Shown here piece after piece: positions 37,277 through 46,262 of a DNA stretch of 64,000 nucleotides. The notes beneath the pieces were generated by a model. The model saw nothing but the letters and a program-made list of their open reading frames with translations, did no database searches and was not told the origin of the DNA. Origin of the DNA: Clostridium ganghwense (GTDB taxonomy: Bacteria; Bacillota; Clostridia; Clostridiales; Clostridiaceae); NCBI RefSeq assembly GCF_026735165.1, contig NZ_JAPQES010000001.1, positions 930,001-994,000 on the forward strand, in the 5' to 3' direction. Position numbers and translations under genes: made by a program. Positions within the stretch are counted from its first letter, which is position 1, and every line of letters starts with the position of its first letter.

Positions 37277-38422
37277 CTAAAGCTTAATAAGTTCAGTATT
37301 ATCTATAGCTTCTTGTACTAGTTTGTCAATTTCCAAAACACTTTCTGATTTTCTTATGCTATCCAGTCTAGGTTTGGTTTTAGGATGTTTTGGAACAAAA
37401 ATAGTACAGCAATCCTCATAGGGTAGAATTGAAGTCTCATAAGTTCCTATTTTCCTTGCTATATCCATTATGTCTTCTTTATCCATACTGATTAATGGTC
37501 TAAATACTGGTCTATCTGACACATCATCACTTACAACTAACCCTTCCATAGTTTGACTAGCAACCTGCCCTATACTTTCTCCAGTAGCTACAGAATGTAT
37601 CTCTTTATTCCCGGCTATCTGACACGCTACTCTCATCATAAATCTTCTCATTATGATAGTTAATTCATCTTCTCTACATTTATTTATTATCTCCATTTGG
37701 ATATCGGTAAAAGGAACTATATATAAATCTATAGTTCCAATATACCCTTTTAGTATCTTAGCAAGATCTTTTACTTTATCTTTTGCTCTTTCACTTGTAT
37801 AAGGATGACTGTGATAATAAACACAATTTAACTCTACTCCTCTTCTAGCCATCATATATCCAGCTACAGGAGAATCTATCCCTCCTGATAACATGAGTAA
37901 AGTCTTTCCATTAGTTTTATAAGGCATTCCACCTACTGCTTTTACTTTTTTCGAATAAATATATGCTTTTCCTCTTATTTCAACATTTATAACACATTGA
38001 GGATTTTTAACATCTACTGTTATACCTTCAATATTCTTTAAAATATAAGCTCCTACGTCTCTACTTATCTCCATAGACTTCATATCAAAAGATTTATTAG
38101 CTCTCTTAGTTTCAACCTTAAAAGTTCTTACATTACTTTCTTTCATTTCAATTAACGCTTGCTCTTTTATTTTATCTAAATCTGCTTCTACTTCTGTTAC
38201 TAAACATATTTCTGATATTCCAAAAACTTTTTTTACTCTTTCTATAATCTCTTCAACTTTATTTGAATATAAAAACCATCTACCTTGATCCTTAACAAAT
38301 TCATAATCTATATCTGAAAGTGCACTTTTTATATTATCTTGCAACTTTTTTTCAAATTTATTTTTATTTAATCCTTTTAAAAATATTTCTGAAGCATATT
38401 TTATAAGAATCAATTTTCTCAT
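37277..38422 (-). CDS. thiI: tRNA 4-thiouridine synthase / thiamine biosynthesis ThiI
   Basis: Adenylates and thiolates U8 of tRNA and can supply sulfur for thiazole synthesis. N-terminal ferredoxin-like and THUMP domains (about residues 1-165), then PP-loop LLMLSGGIDSPVAGYMMARRG near 180 and the AANMH-domain end. 381 residues, lacking the C-terminal rhodanese domain of E. coli ThiI, as in Bacillus, where a partner desulfurase donates the persulfide directly. Its start overlaps the stop of the upstream desulfurase by 4 bases. Confidence 0.96.
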   Translation of the reverse strand: MRKLILIKYASEIFLKGLNKNKFEKKLQDNIKSALSDIDYEFVKDQGRWFLYSNKVEEIIERVKKVFGISEICLVTEVEADLDKIKEQALIEMKESNVRTFKVETKRANKSFDMKSMEISRDVGAYILKNIEGITVDVKNPQCVINVEIRGKAYIYSKKVKAVGGMPYKTNGKTLLMLSGGIDSPVAGYMMARRGVELNCVYYHSHPYTSERAKDKVKDLAKILKGYIGTIDLYIVPFTDIQMEIINKCREDELTIIMRRFMMRVACQIAGNKEIHSVATGESIGQVASQTMEGLVVSDDVSDRPVFRPLISMDKEDIMDIARKIGTYETSILPYEDCCTIFVPKHPKTKPRLDSIRKSESVLEIDKLVQEAIDNTELIKL

Positions 38423-39567
38423 TTTTTTATTCTCCTTAAAAAATTTAATGCTTGCTTCAAGTTTTCTATTACATAATCCACTTCTTCTTTAGAATTTTCA
38501 TAATTAAAACTGAACCTTATCGTTCCTTCAATTTCTTCTGAACTTAACCCTATACTTTTTAATGTAGTACTTTCTTTATACTGTCTTGATGAACAGGCAG
38601 ACCCTGTTGATACATATATGCCTTTATCTTCAAGCATATGAAGTAACACTTCTCCTCTAATACCTTTAAATGATACACTTAAAATATAAGGTGAAAAATC
38701 ATCACCTTCACTATTTATTTTTATTTTATCCAATTCCTTAAGTTTACTAATAAAATAATCTTTTATCTCTTTTACTTTATTAAAATGTTCTTCTAATCCT
38801 TTATTAATTCTTTCTGCTGCATAAGAAAATCCAGCAATAGCCGCTAAATTCTCTGTACCTGCCCTTAAATTTCTTTCTTGAGAGCCACCATATATTAAAG
38901 GCTTAGGATTAAGCCCTTTTTTTACGTAGGCAATCCCAACTCCATTAGGACCATGTATTTTATGACCACTAGCAGATAATAAATCTATATTAGCTCTTTT
39001 AACATCTATTTTTAGCTTTCCATAACTTTGTACTGCATCCACATGAAATTTTGCTCTAGTACTTTTTTCTTTTATTATTTTTTCAATAGTCTCTATATCT
39101 TGTATAGTTCCAATCTCATTATTTACACACATAATACTTACTAATACAGTATCTTTATTTATATTATTAGCTAATTCTTCTAAATTTATTTTACCTTTAT
39201 CATTTGTATCTAAATAAGTTACCTTAACTCCTTCTTTTTCAAGTTGAGTAAATGTATTTAAAACACTTGGATGCTCTATTTTAGAAGTTATTATATGAAC
39301 TCCTGACTTTACAAATCCTCTAATTAAAAAATTATTACTTTCACTTCCTCCTGAAGTAAAAATTATTTCCTCTTTACTGCAGTTCAACGTATTAGCTACT
39401 ATTTCCCTGCATTCATTTATCTTTTTTTCACCTTTCAAACCTTGAATATGGGAGGAAGAAGGATTTCCGTAATAATTTCTCATAGTCTCCGCCATAATAT
39501 CTATAACTTCATCATAAGGTTTTGTAGTAGCACTATTATCCATATATACTTCAAGTTTATCTTTCAC
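38419..39567 (-). CDS. Cysteine desulfurase coupled to thiI (NifZ-like)
   Basis: Second NifS/IscS-type desulfurase, 382 residues. It begins YMDNSATTKPYDEV, has PLP lysine in SASGHKIHGPNGVG near 207 and the active cysteine in VSTGSACSSRQY near 327. It overlaps thiI by 4 bases and lies 38 bases after cysK, so cysteine synthesis, desulfuration and tRNA thiolation are encoded in sequence. B. subtilis NifZ partners ThiI in the same way. Clearly different from the copy at 36058. Confidence 0.93.
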   Translation of the reverse strand: MKDKLEVYMDNSATTKPYDEVIDIMAETMRNYYGNPSSSHIQGLKGEKKINECREIVANTLNCSKEEIIFTSGGSESNNFLIRGFVKSGVHIITSKIEHPSVLNTFTQLEKEGVKVTYLDTNDKGKINLEELANNINKDTVLVSIMCVNNEIGTIQDIETIEKIIKEKSTRAKFHVDAVQSYGKLKIDVKRANIDLLSASGHKIHGPNGVGIAYVKKGLNPKPLIYGGSQERNLRAGTENLAAIAGFSYAAERINKGLEEHFNKVKEIKDYFISKLKELDKIKINSEGDDFSPYILSVSFKGIRGEVLLHMLEDKGIYVSTGSACSSRQYKESTTLKSIGLSSEEIEGTIRFSFNYENSKEEVDYVIENLKQALNFLRRIKK

Positions 39568-39604
39568 TTAAACCACTCCTTCCTACCACATTTATTATTC
39601 CCTT

Positions 39605-40534
39605 TTATTCTTCAAATAAATCAGTTGATAAATATCTTGATCCTGTATCAGGCAACAATACAACTATATTCTTATCTTTATTTTCTTCTTTCTTTGCAAT
39701 TTCCTTTGCTGCATAAAGTGCTGCACCAGAAGAAATTCCAACTAAAAGACCTTCTACTTTAGCTATTTCTCTAGCTACTTCATAAGAATCATCATTACTC
39801 ACTTTAACTATTTCATCTATTATATTAGTATCTAAAACACCGGGTATAAATCCTGCACCTATTCCTTGAATTTTATGCGGACCTGCTTTTTCTCCAGATA
39901 ATACAGCTGACGTTTCTGGCTCAATAGCTACAATTTTTATATTTGGGTTCTTCTTTTTTAATCCTCTTCCAACCCCTGTTATAGTTCCACCAGTCCCTAC
40001 TCCTGCAACAAAAATATCTACTTTCCCATCTGTATCTCTCCAAATTTCTTCTGCAGTTGTCTTCTCATGAGCATCTGCATTTGCAGAATTTTCAAATTGC
40101 TGAGGGATAAATGAATTTTCTATTTCTTTATTTAATTCTTCAGCCTTTTCAATTGCTCCTTTCATACCTTCAGCAGCAGGTGTCAAAACTAGTTCTGCAC
40201 CATATACTTTTAACATCTTTCTTCTCTCTACACTCATGGATTCTGGCATTGTTATTAATAATTTATATCCTTTTACTGCAGCTGCTAAAGCTAAGCCAAC
40301 TCCAGTATTACCACTTGTAGGCTCTATGATTACAGTATCTTTGTTTATTATTCCCTTTTTTTCAGCTTCTTCTAACATTGCAAATCCTACTCTATCTTTA
40401 ACACTACCTGCTGGATTAAAGTATTCTACTTTTGCAATTAAATTTGCATTTAATCCATTATTCTTCTTATAATTACCCAACTCCACTAAAGGAGTATTTC
40501 CTATTAATTCAGTTAAATTTTTTGCTATTCTCAT
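39605..40534 (-). CDS. cysK: Cysteine synthase (O-acetylserine sulfhydrylase)
   Basis: PLP enzyme combining O-acetylserine and sulfide to make cysteine. PLP lysine in [14 protein letters not shown] near 44, the asparagine loop [12 protein letters not shown] near 70 and the PLP phosphate loop [13 protein letters not shown] near 177. 309 residues, normal for CysK. Next to a CymR-like Rrf2 regulator; in Bacillus and Staphylococcus CysK itself binds CymR as corepressor, so the pairing is meaningful. An inverted repeat at 40566-40590 lies in its leader. Confidence 0.96.
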   Translation of the reverse strand: MRIAKNLTELIGNTPLVELGNYKKNNGLNANLIAKVEYFNPAGSVKDRVGFAMLEEAEKKGIINKDTVIIEPTSGNTGVGLALAAAVKGYKLLITMPESMSVERRKMLKVYGAELVLTPAAEGMKGAIEKAEELNKEIENSFIPQQFENSANADAHEKTTAEEIWRDTDGKVDIFVAGVGTGGTITGVGRGLKKKNPNIKIVAIEPETSAVLSGEKAGPHKIQGIGAGFIPGVLDTNIIDEIVKVSNDDSYEVAREIAKVEGLLVGISSGAALYAAKEIAKKEENKDKNIVVLLPDTGSRYLSTDLFEE

Positions 40535-40565
40535 TTTTAATTCCCCCTTAAAATTATATTTATAT

Positions 40566-40590
40566 AATTCCTATCGTTTTAATAGGAATT
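40566..40590. promoter_or_regulatory. Inverted repeat upstream of cysK, candidate CymR site
   Basis: AATTCCTAT and ATAGGAATT, perfect 9-bp arms with a 7-base spacer, 32 bases before the cysK ATG. The same TAGGAATT core occurs downstream of the cymR promoter at 41071-41078. It resembles the GGAATT end of the Firmicutes CymR box. Confidence 0.5.
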
Positions 40591-40612
40591 ATAGTTAAAA
40601 AAATTATAAGAA

Positions 40613-41050
40613 TTATATGTAATACATATATCCTTCTGAAATAGATTTATTATACTCAAAAACTAAATCCTCTAAAGTAATACAATCTACTATTTTATCA
40701 ATACTTTCATTTATTCTATTCCATACATTATTTTTTATACATTCTTCTATTTTATCATTTACCATATCTTCTGAAGTTACTATATGCAAATTTCCTTCAA
40801 GCGCTCTTAATATATTTCCTACTGATATTTGGTGCATACCTTTTGAAATTACATATCCTCCTTGAGGCCCTTTTATGCTATTTACTAATGCATTTTTCTT
40901 TAAAGCCGAAAATATTTGCTCAAGGTATCTTTCAGATAGATTTTGTCTTTCCGCTATACTCTTTAAAGTAATAGGTTCTTCCCCACTAGCATGTACAGCA
41001 AGGTCTATCATGGCCCTTAATCCATATCTTCCTTTAGTGGAAATCTTCAT
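40613..41050 (-). CDS. cymR: Rrf2-family regulator, CymR-like
   Basis: 145-residue winged-helix repressor. It starts KISTKGRYGLRAMIDLA; the recognition region is SERYLEQIFSALKKNALVNSIKGPQGGYVIS. It lacks the tightly spaced three-cysteine iron-sulfur site of IscR: only two cysteines appear, in EECIKN and VDCITL. That and its neighbour cysK point to CymR, which controls cysteine metabolism. Likely autoregulated: a TAGGAATT half-site lies between its consensus promoter and ATG. Confidence 0.85.
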   Translation of the reverse strand: MKISTKGRYGLRAMIDLAVHASGEEPITLKSIAERQNLSERYLEQIFSALKKNALVNSIKGPQGGYVISKGMHQISVGNILRALEGNLHIVTSEDMVNDKIEECIKNNVWNRINESIDKIVDCITLEDLVFEYNKSISEGYMYYI

Positions 41051-41091
41051 ACTAAGCCTCCTTATCCTACAATTCCTACTGATTTACTATG

Positions 41092-41120
41092 ATTATAATT
41101 CTATAACTCTCTTTTGTCAA
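41092..41120 (-). promoter_or_regulatory. Consensus promoter of the cymR-cysK cluster
   Basis: Minus strand TTGACA (41115-41120), exactly 17 bases, TATAAT (41092-41097). A GGAATT motif (41071-41076) starts 15 bases after the -10, where a bound repressor would block initiation. Confidence 0.85.
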
Positions 41121-41128
41121 CTGTATAT

Positions 41129-41887
41129 CTATATTATATCCACATCAGCTTCTTTTAATATATTGCAGATATCATCATTAGGTTGCTCATCTGAAATTAC
41201 AGCATTTATATCATATATATCAGCAAATTTATATGTACCATCGAAATAGAATTTTTTACTTTCCATAACTAAATATACCTTTTTACCAGAATTAATAATT
41301 GCTTTTTTAGTATTACCATCTTCTACGTCAAAAGTTGTAATACTTCTATCAAAAATATTCACTCCACAACTTCCAACAAAAGCTTTATCCACTTTATACT
41401 TAGCTATACTTTCTATAGCCGCAGAACCTACAAATCCTTCTAACTCTTTACTAAATATTCCTCCAATCCCTATTACCTTTACATTATTATTTGAAAAACA
41501 TTTAATAATATCTATCATATTTGTCACAATAGTAATATTTTTATTGCTCTTTGAAATTAGTTCTGCTAATAATATATTTGTAGTTGATATATCAAGAAAA
41601 ATAGTTTCCCTGTCTTCTATAAGATCAAAAGCCTTCTGTGCTATTTTTTTCTTAGCTTCTATGTGTACATTCTTTCTATTAGCTATATCATTATAGTGAG
41701 CTGTCTTTCTTGTGAGTACTGCTCCTCCATAAGTTCTCTTTAATATCCCCTGCTTTTCTAAACTCTTTAAATCCTTTCTAATACAATCCTCTGAAACATT
41801 AAACTTACTACTTAACTCTTTTACAACTACCTTACCTTCTTTATTTAAAAAATTTATAATCTGCTCTATTCTTTCATGTGCAAACAA
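41129..41887 (-). CDS. DeoR-family sugar-phosphate-responsive repressor
   Basis: DNA-binding repressor with an N-terminal DeoR helix-turn-helix (RIEQIINFLNKEGKVVVKELSSKFNVSEDCIRKDLKSLEKQGILKRTYGGA, about residues 5-56) and a C-terminal sugar-phosphate-binding domain of the ribose-5-phosphate-isomerase-like fold (TIFLDISTTNILLAELI, ITIVTNM, VIGIGGIF, DKAFVGSCGVN). About 252 residues from TTG 41887, which is better spaced from GAGGTGG than the GTG at 41899. It follows the HAD gene by 85 bases and diverges from the GRE operon, which it most likely controls. Confidence 0.88.
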   Translation of the reverse strand: MFAHERIEQIINFLNKEGKVVVKELSSKFNVSEDCIRKDLKSLEKQGILKRTYGGAVLTRKTAHYNDIANRKNVHIEAKKKIAQKAFDLIEDRETIFLDISTTNILLAELISKSNKNITIVTNMIDIIKCFSNNNVKVIGIGGIFSKELEGFVGSAAIESIAKYKVDKAFVGSCGVNIFDRSITTFDVEDGNTKKAIINSGKKVYLVMESKKFYFDGTYKFADIYDINAVISDEQPNDDICNILKEADVDII

Positions 41888-41972
41888 AAATATCTCCACC
41901 TCATCTCAAAATTATATGTTAAATTTTAATTTTTAAAATTCAACATATATAATATATCATAAAATTAATAAC

Positions 41973-42881
41973 TTAATCTGCCATTCCTAATTGTTCATTT
42001 AAGATAAATTTTTGAATAATATGAGCAACTCCATTTTCTTCATTGGTATAAGTAACATAATCAGCAATTTCTTTAATTTCAGTAAATGCATTACCCATGG
42101 CAACTCCTAAACCAGCATATTCAATCATATGTTTATCATTTCCAGAATCACCAATACAGATTATTTCCTCTTGTTTTATACCAAGCTCCTCAGCCATTCT
42201 TTTTACACCTGTTCCCTTATTACAATTCTTGTTTAATACTTCCAATGTATAAGGTGATGTTTTAAGTATTGTGAAATTCTCCAAAAGTTCTATAGGTAAA
42301 TTGGATACATCTTCAAATAAATCTTTATCAAATTTTTGATTAGCGTTTATGTGAATATCCTTCAAACAAATACTTGGGAAGAATGTGCTCAATTGTTCAG
42401 CTATACTTAAATCTTCATTAATTAAAGTAATTTTATTTATTACAGTTTCTTCATCTAATGAATTAAAATCAGCAATTTTTAAAGGAAGATTATTTGCTAC
42501 AGAATCAAAATGACTAAAAATACTGTGGGACGGTACTAATATACCATCATTAGAATATATGTTTAAAGTTATATTAAGCTCTTCTGCCAAATTAAATGTG
42601 AACTTAAATTCATCATGGCTTATATTATTACACTCAATTATTTCTTTCTTAGTGTTATTTAGTATCAATGCACCACTGCATGTAACAGAATAATTATCCT
42701 CACTTATCAAATCTAATTCTTTTAAATATTCTTCAATTCCTCCTATTGCACGCCCTGTAGTTAATACTACCTTAACTCCAAGTTCCTTAGCTTTTTGAAT
42801 CGCTTCAATATTCTCCTTAGAAATTTTTTGATTGTTATCTAAAAGTGTACCATCCATATCTAATGCTAATAATTTATACAT
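41973..42881 (-). CDS. Cof-type HAD-IIB phosphatase
   Basis: 302-residue haloacid-dehalogenase phosphatase, subfamily IIB. Motif I LLALDMDGTLLDNN at residues 4-17, motif II TTGRAIGG near 42, motif III lysine in NKGTGVKRM near 213 and motif IV ICIGDSGNDKHMIEYAGLGVAMGNA near 235. Members act on small sugar phosphates or cofactors. Placed back to back with the anhydrosugar GRE operon, and probably cotranscribed with the DeoR regulator, it may dephosphorylate a dead-end or inhibitory sugar phosphate of that pathway; this role is inferred. Confidence 0.9.
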   Translation of the reverse strand: MYKLLALDMDGTLLDNNQKISKENIEAIQKAKELGVKVVLTTGRAIGGIEEYLKELDLISEDNYSVTCSGALILNNTKKEIIECNNISHDEFKFTFNLAEELNITLNIYSNDGILVPSHSIFSHFDSVANNLPLKIADFNSLDEETVINKITLINEDLSIAEQLSTFFPSICLKDIHINANQKFDKDLFEDVSNLPIELLENFTILKTSPYTLEVLNKNCNKGTGVKRMAEELGIKQEEIICIGDSGNDKHMIEYAGLGVAMGNAFTEIKEIADYVTYTNEENGVAHIIQKFILNEQLGMAD

Positions 42882-42953
42882 AATAATTTCCTCCTATGGT
42901 AAAGAACTTACTTTTATTACTTTAATGTATCATATTAATTCTAATAATACTAT

Positions 42954-42965
42954 TTCTTATTGTAT
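42954..42965 (+). promoter_or_regulatory. Distal half of a paired operator upstream of the GRE operon
   Basis: TTCTTATTGTAT, the exact reverse complement of ATACAATAAGAA at 43038-43049. Their centres are 84 bp apart, eight helical turns. Confidence 0.45.
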
Positions 42966-43015
42966 CTCATTGTCGTGAAAATTTTAAGTTTTTTAAAAAT
43001 TAGTACATTTACATA

Positions 43016-43050
43016 TTGAATTATTCTTATTTTAATTATACAATAAGAAT
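43016..43050 (+). promoter_or_regulatory. Promoter and operator of the GRE operon
   Basis: TTGAAT (43016-43021), 17 bases, TACAAT (43039-43044). A perfect 9-bp inverted repeat ATTCTTATT (43023-43031) / AATAAGAAT (43042-43050) covers the spacer and the -10, as expected for a repressor site. Confidence 0.6.
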
Positions 43051-43102
43051 AAGTAATAAACAATAATATAAAATAATACAAAACAATAAAGGAGGGATAT
43101 AA

Positions 43103-45403
43103 ATGATTACTGACAGAATAAGAAAACTAAAAAATCAACTTTTTGAAAACAAACGAGAAGTTTCCCTTGAAAGAGCTTTATTATATACAGAAAGTTATAA
43201 AACTACTGATGGTGAACCAAATATTATAAGACGAGCTAGAGCTACTGCATATATATTGCAAAATGTAAAAATATCTATAAGAACTGGTGAACTTATTGCT
43301 GGAAATAGAACTATAAAACCAAGAAGTGGTATTATTTCGCCTGAAATGGATCCATATTGGATATATAATGAACTAGATACCATTGAAACTAGACCACAAG
43401 ACCCATTTTATATATCTGAAGAAGATAAAAAATTATACCGAGAAGAACTTTATCCTTATTGGAAAGGAAAATCTCTTAAGGATTTTATAAATAGCAAGTT
43501 AACAGATGAAGTAAAAGAGCCAATTTCATCAAAAATTTTTAAATTAAACCAAACAGATAAAGGGCAAGGCCATATTATAATGCAATTTGATAGAATACTA
43601 AAAAAAGGTCTTTCAAAAATAATTGCTGAAGTAGAAAACTTATCCCAGAAAGATATTACTAATAATTTCTATAAAGCTTCATTCCTTGTACTTAAAGCCT
43701 CACAAAAACACATTCTTAGATATGCTCATCTAGCTAAAGAAATGGCTGATAAAGAACAAGATAAAGTAAGAAAAAATGAACTTTTAGAAATATCAAGAAT
43801 ATCAAAAAAGATTTCAAGCGAAAAACCTGATAGTTTTCATGAAGCTTGCCAATTGCTTTGGTATATAAGTGTTATAGCTCAGTATGAATCAAATGCTAGT
43901 TCTTTATCCCTAGGACGTTTTGATAAGTATATGTATCCGTTCTACAAACATGATATAGACAATGGTGTATCTCATGAAAAACTTAGAGAAGTTTTAGAAT
44001 GCTTATGGCTAAAAGCAAATGACGTAGTATTAATTAGAAGTGCAAATAGCGCTAAATATTTTGCTGGCTTCCCTACTGGGTATACTATAACATTAGGAGG
44101 TTTTACAGATAATGGTCGTTCTTCAGTTAATGAATTATCTTATCTTGTACTTGATACCTATCAAGATATTCGCCTTCCTCAACCTAATATAGGGGTTAGA
44201 CTTAATGAACTAATAGAACGCCCGTTCTTAAATAAAACTGTAGAAACAATAAGACTTGGTACTGGAGTTCCTCAAATATTTAATGATGAAGTAGTAGTCC
44301 CTGGATTTTTAAATAGAGGAGTTTCTCTTGAAGATGCTAGAGATTATTCTGTTGTTGGATGTGTTGAACTTTCACTTCCTGGTAAAACATATGGTCTTCA
44401 TGACATAGCTTTATTCAATTTATTAAAACTCATGGAAATAACCTTAAAAGAAAATCAACACCATGAAAATATTAATTTTAGTTTAATAATAGAAAAAATA
44501 AAAGAAAATATAGATAAATATGTATCACTAATGATAGATGGTTCTAACATTGTTGATATTGGGCATAAAGAGTTTGCACCTGTACCATTCCTTTCTTGCT
44601 TTATTGATGACTGCTTAGAAAATGGTAAAGGTATAACAAGCGGTGGAGCTAGATATAACTTTTCAGGAGTACAAGGCATTGGAATTGCTAACTTGAGTGA
44701 TTCACTATATGCCCTAAAAAAAATAGTTTTTGAAGAAAAAAGAATAACTTTTTCTGAACTTATAAATGCCTTAGATAATAATTTTGAAGGAAAAGAATAC
44801 GAAAAATTAAGAGTAAGATTGATAAACAAATATGATAAATATGGTAATGATAATGATGAAGTAGATAATATAGGCTCTGATATTCTTAGATATTACGCAA
44901 AAGCTGTTGAAAAATATATAAATGCTAGACATGGAATTTTTACCCCTGGAGCTTATACTGTTTCTGCTCATATACCTCTTGGTGAAGCTGTAGGTGCTAC
45001 TGCTGATGGTAGAAAAAATGGTGATCAATTAGCCGATGGCGGCTTATCACCTATGGTTGGTAAAGATATGTTAGGTCCTACTGCTGTTTTGAAAAGTGTT
45101 AGTAAACTTGATAATTACTTAACTACTAACGGCAGCTTACTAAATGTAAAATTTAGTCCTAAAGCCCTTGAAGGTATTGAAGGAATAAATAAAATGGCTA
45201 ACTATCTTTTAGCCTTTATGAAACTTAAAATACAGCATATTCAATTTAATGTAGTTTCTGTTGAAACCTTAAGAGATGCTCAAAAGCATCCTGAAAATTA
45301 TAAAGGATTAGTAGTCAGAGTAGCTGGATATAGTGCTTTCTTTGTTGAATTAAGTAAAGAAATTCAAGATGACATAATAGCAAGAACAGAACACAATTTA
45401 TAG
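43103..45403 (+). CDS. pflD: PflD-like glycyl radical enzyme, predicted 1,5-anhydrohexitol-6-phosphate lyase
   Basis: Oxygen-sensitive glycyl radical enzyme, 766 residues. The active-site cysteine is C420 in SVVGCVELS, followed by the glutamate of the GCVE motif; the radical glycine is G742 in RVAGYSAFF. These fit the dehydratase/lyase branch, not pyruvate formate-lyase, which has two adjacent cysteines. The start RIRKLKNQLFENKREVSLERA, together with SPEMDPYW and QTDKGQGHII, resembles E. coli PflD (765 residues) closely as I remember it. PflD opens the ring of 1,5-anhydromannitol 6-phosphate to give 1-deoxyfructose 6-phosphate. The activase follows by 11 bases and an FSA-type aldolase ends the operon, which supports this reading. 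A glycerol or diol dehydratase is the main alternative. AAAGGAGG precedes the ATG. Confidence 0.85.
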   Translation: MITDRIRKLKNQLFENKREVSLERALLYTESYKTTDGEPNIIRRARATAYILQNVKISIRTGELIAGNRTIKPRSGIISPEMDPYWIYNELDTIETRPQDPFYISEEDKKLYREELYPYWKGKSLKDFINSKLTDEVKEPISSKIFKLNQTDKGQGHIIMQFDRILKKGLSKIIAEVENLSQKDITNNFYKASFLVLKASQKHILRYAHLAKEMADKEQDKVRKNELLEISRISKKISSEKPDSFHEACQLLWYISVIAQYESNASSLSLGRFDKYMYPFYKHDIDNGVSHEKLREVLECLWLKANDVVLIRSANSAKYFAGFPTGYTITLGGFTDNGRSSVNELSYLVLDTYQDIRLPQPNIGVRLNELIERPFLNKTVETIRLGTGVPQIFNDEVVVPGFLNRGVSLEDARDYSVVGCVELSLPGKTYGLHDIALFNLLKLMEITLKENQHHENINFSLIIEKIKENIDKYVSLMIDGSNIVDIGHKEFAPVPFLSCFIDDCLENGKGITSGGARYNFSGVQGIGIANLSDSLYALKKIVFEEKRITFSELINALDNNFEGKEYEKLRVRLINKYDKYGNDNDEVDNIGSDILRYYAKAVEKYINARHGIFTPGAYTVSAHIPLGEAVGATADGRKNGDQLADGGLSPMVGKDMLGPTAVLKSVSKLDNYLTTNGSLLNVKFSPKALEGIEGINKMANYLLAFMKLKIQHIQFNVVSVETLRDAQKHPENYKGLVVRVAGYSAFFVELSKEIQDDIIARTEHNL

Positions 45404-45414
45404 GATGTGATAAA

Positions 45415-46239
45415 ATGAATGGCTTAATTTTTAATATACAAAGATATTCTATACATGATGGTGGAGGTATTAGAACAATTGTATTTTTCAAAGGCTGTCC
45501 TCTCCATTGCCCTTGGTGCAGTAATCCCGAATCTCAAAGTTTTGAAATAGAAAAAGTAAAAATTAAAAATAAATGTATTCACTGCAGCGAATGTTCTAAT
45601 AGTATTGAAGAATGTCCTTCTGGTGCTATTACTGAATTTGGAAGATTTATGAGTGTAGAAGAAATCATTAAAGAAGTAGTAAAGGATTCTATATTTTATA
45701 CCACATCTGGTGGTGGTGTTACTCTATCTGGTGGTGAAGTTTTATCTCAACCCTCTTTTGCTCTTGAACTATTAAAATCTTTAAAAGAATTAGGCATTAA
45801 TACAGCCTTAGAAACTTGCGGGCAAGGTAATACGAAAGGTATAAAAGCATTAGCTAATTACTTAGATTTAATTTTATTTGACCTGAAAATAATGGATGAA
45901 ACTAAAAGTGAAGAAATATTAGGTGCACATATGCATCTTATAAAAAATAATTTAAAGACTTTAGTTTCTATGGGAAAAAAAGTTATACCAAGAGTTCCCT
46001 TAATACCAAACTATACCCTTGACAATAATAATATAAATCAAATTATTAATTTTGTTAATGAATTAGGTTTAGACGAAATTCATATCTTACCCTTTCATCA
46101 ATATGGAAGTAATAAATATGAATTTTTAGATAAACAATATCTTCTTAAGGATGTATCGCCCGCTTCCAATGAAGAAGTAGAAAAAATAAAAACACTCATG
46201 GAACAACAAGGACTTAAAGTTATAATTGGTGGGTTATAA
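45415..46239 (+). CDS. pflC: Glycyl radical enzyme activase (radical SAM)
   Basis: Radical SAM enzyme that abstracts hydrogen from the glycine of its partner GRE. CX3CX2C cluster at C28, C32 and C35 (CPLHCPWC), preceded by the family start IFNIQRYSIHDGGGIRTIVFFKG. A second cluster insert of only four cysteines (C54, C57, C60, C67) follows, so it carries one accessory iron-sulfur site rather than the two of longer activases; 274 residues. GGGVTLSGGEVLSQP near 100 is the SAM-binding GGE region. Immediately downstream of the GRE gene. Confidence 0.95.
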   Translation: MNGLIFNIQRYSIHDGGGIRTIVFFKGCPLHCPWCSNPESQSFEIEKVKIKNKCIHCSECSNSIEECPSGAITEFGRFMSVEEIIKEVVKDSIFYTTSGGGVTLSGGEVLSQPSFALELLKSLKELGINTALETCGQGNTKGIKALANYLDLILFDLKIMDETKSEEILGAHMHLIKNNLKTLVSMGKKVIPRVPLIPNYTLDNNNINQIINFVNELGLDEIHILPFHQYGSNKYEFLDKQYLLKDVSPASNEEVEKIKTLMEQQGLKVIIGGL

Positions 46240-46262
46240 AAATACTAACCAGAGGTGATTAT

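Noticed and set aside
42882-43102. Glycerol/propanediol dehydratase operon as explanation for the GRE
   Set aside because: No diol dehydrogenase, microcompartment or propionaldehyde genes nearby; an FSA-type aldolase and close PflD-like sequence favour anhydrosugar phosphate lyase.
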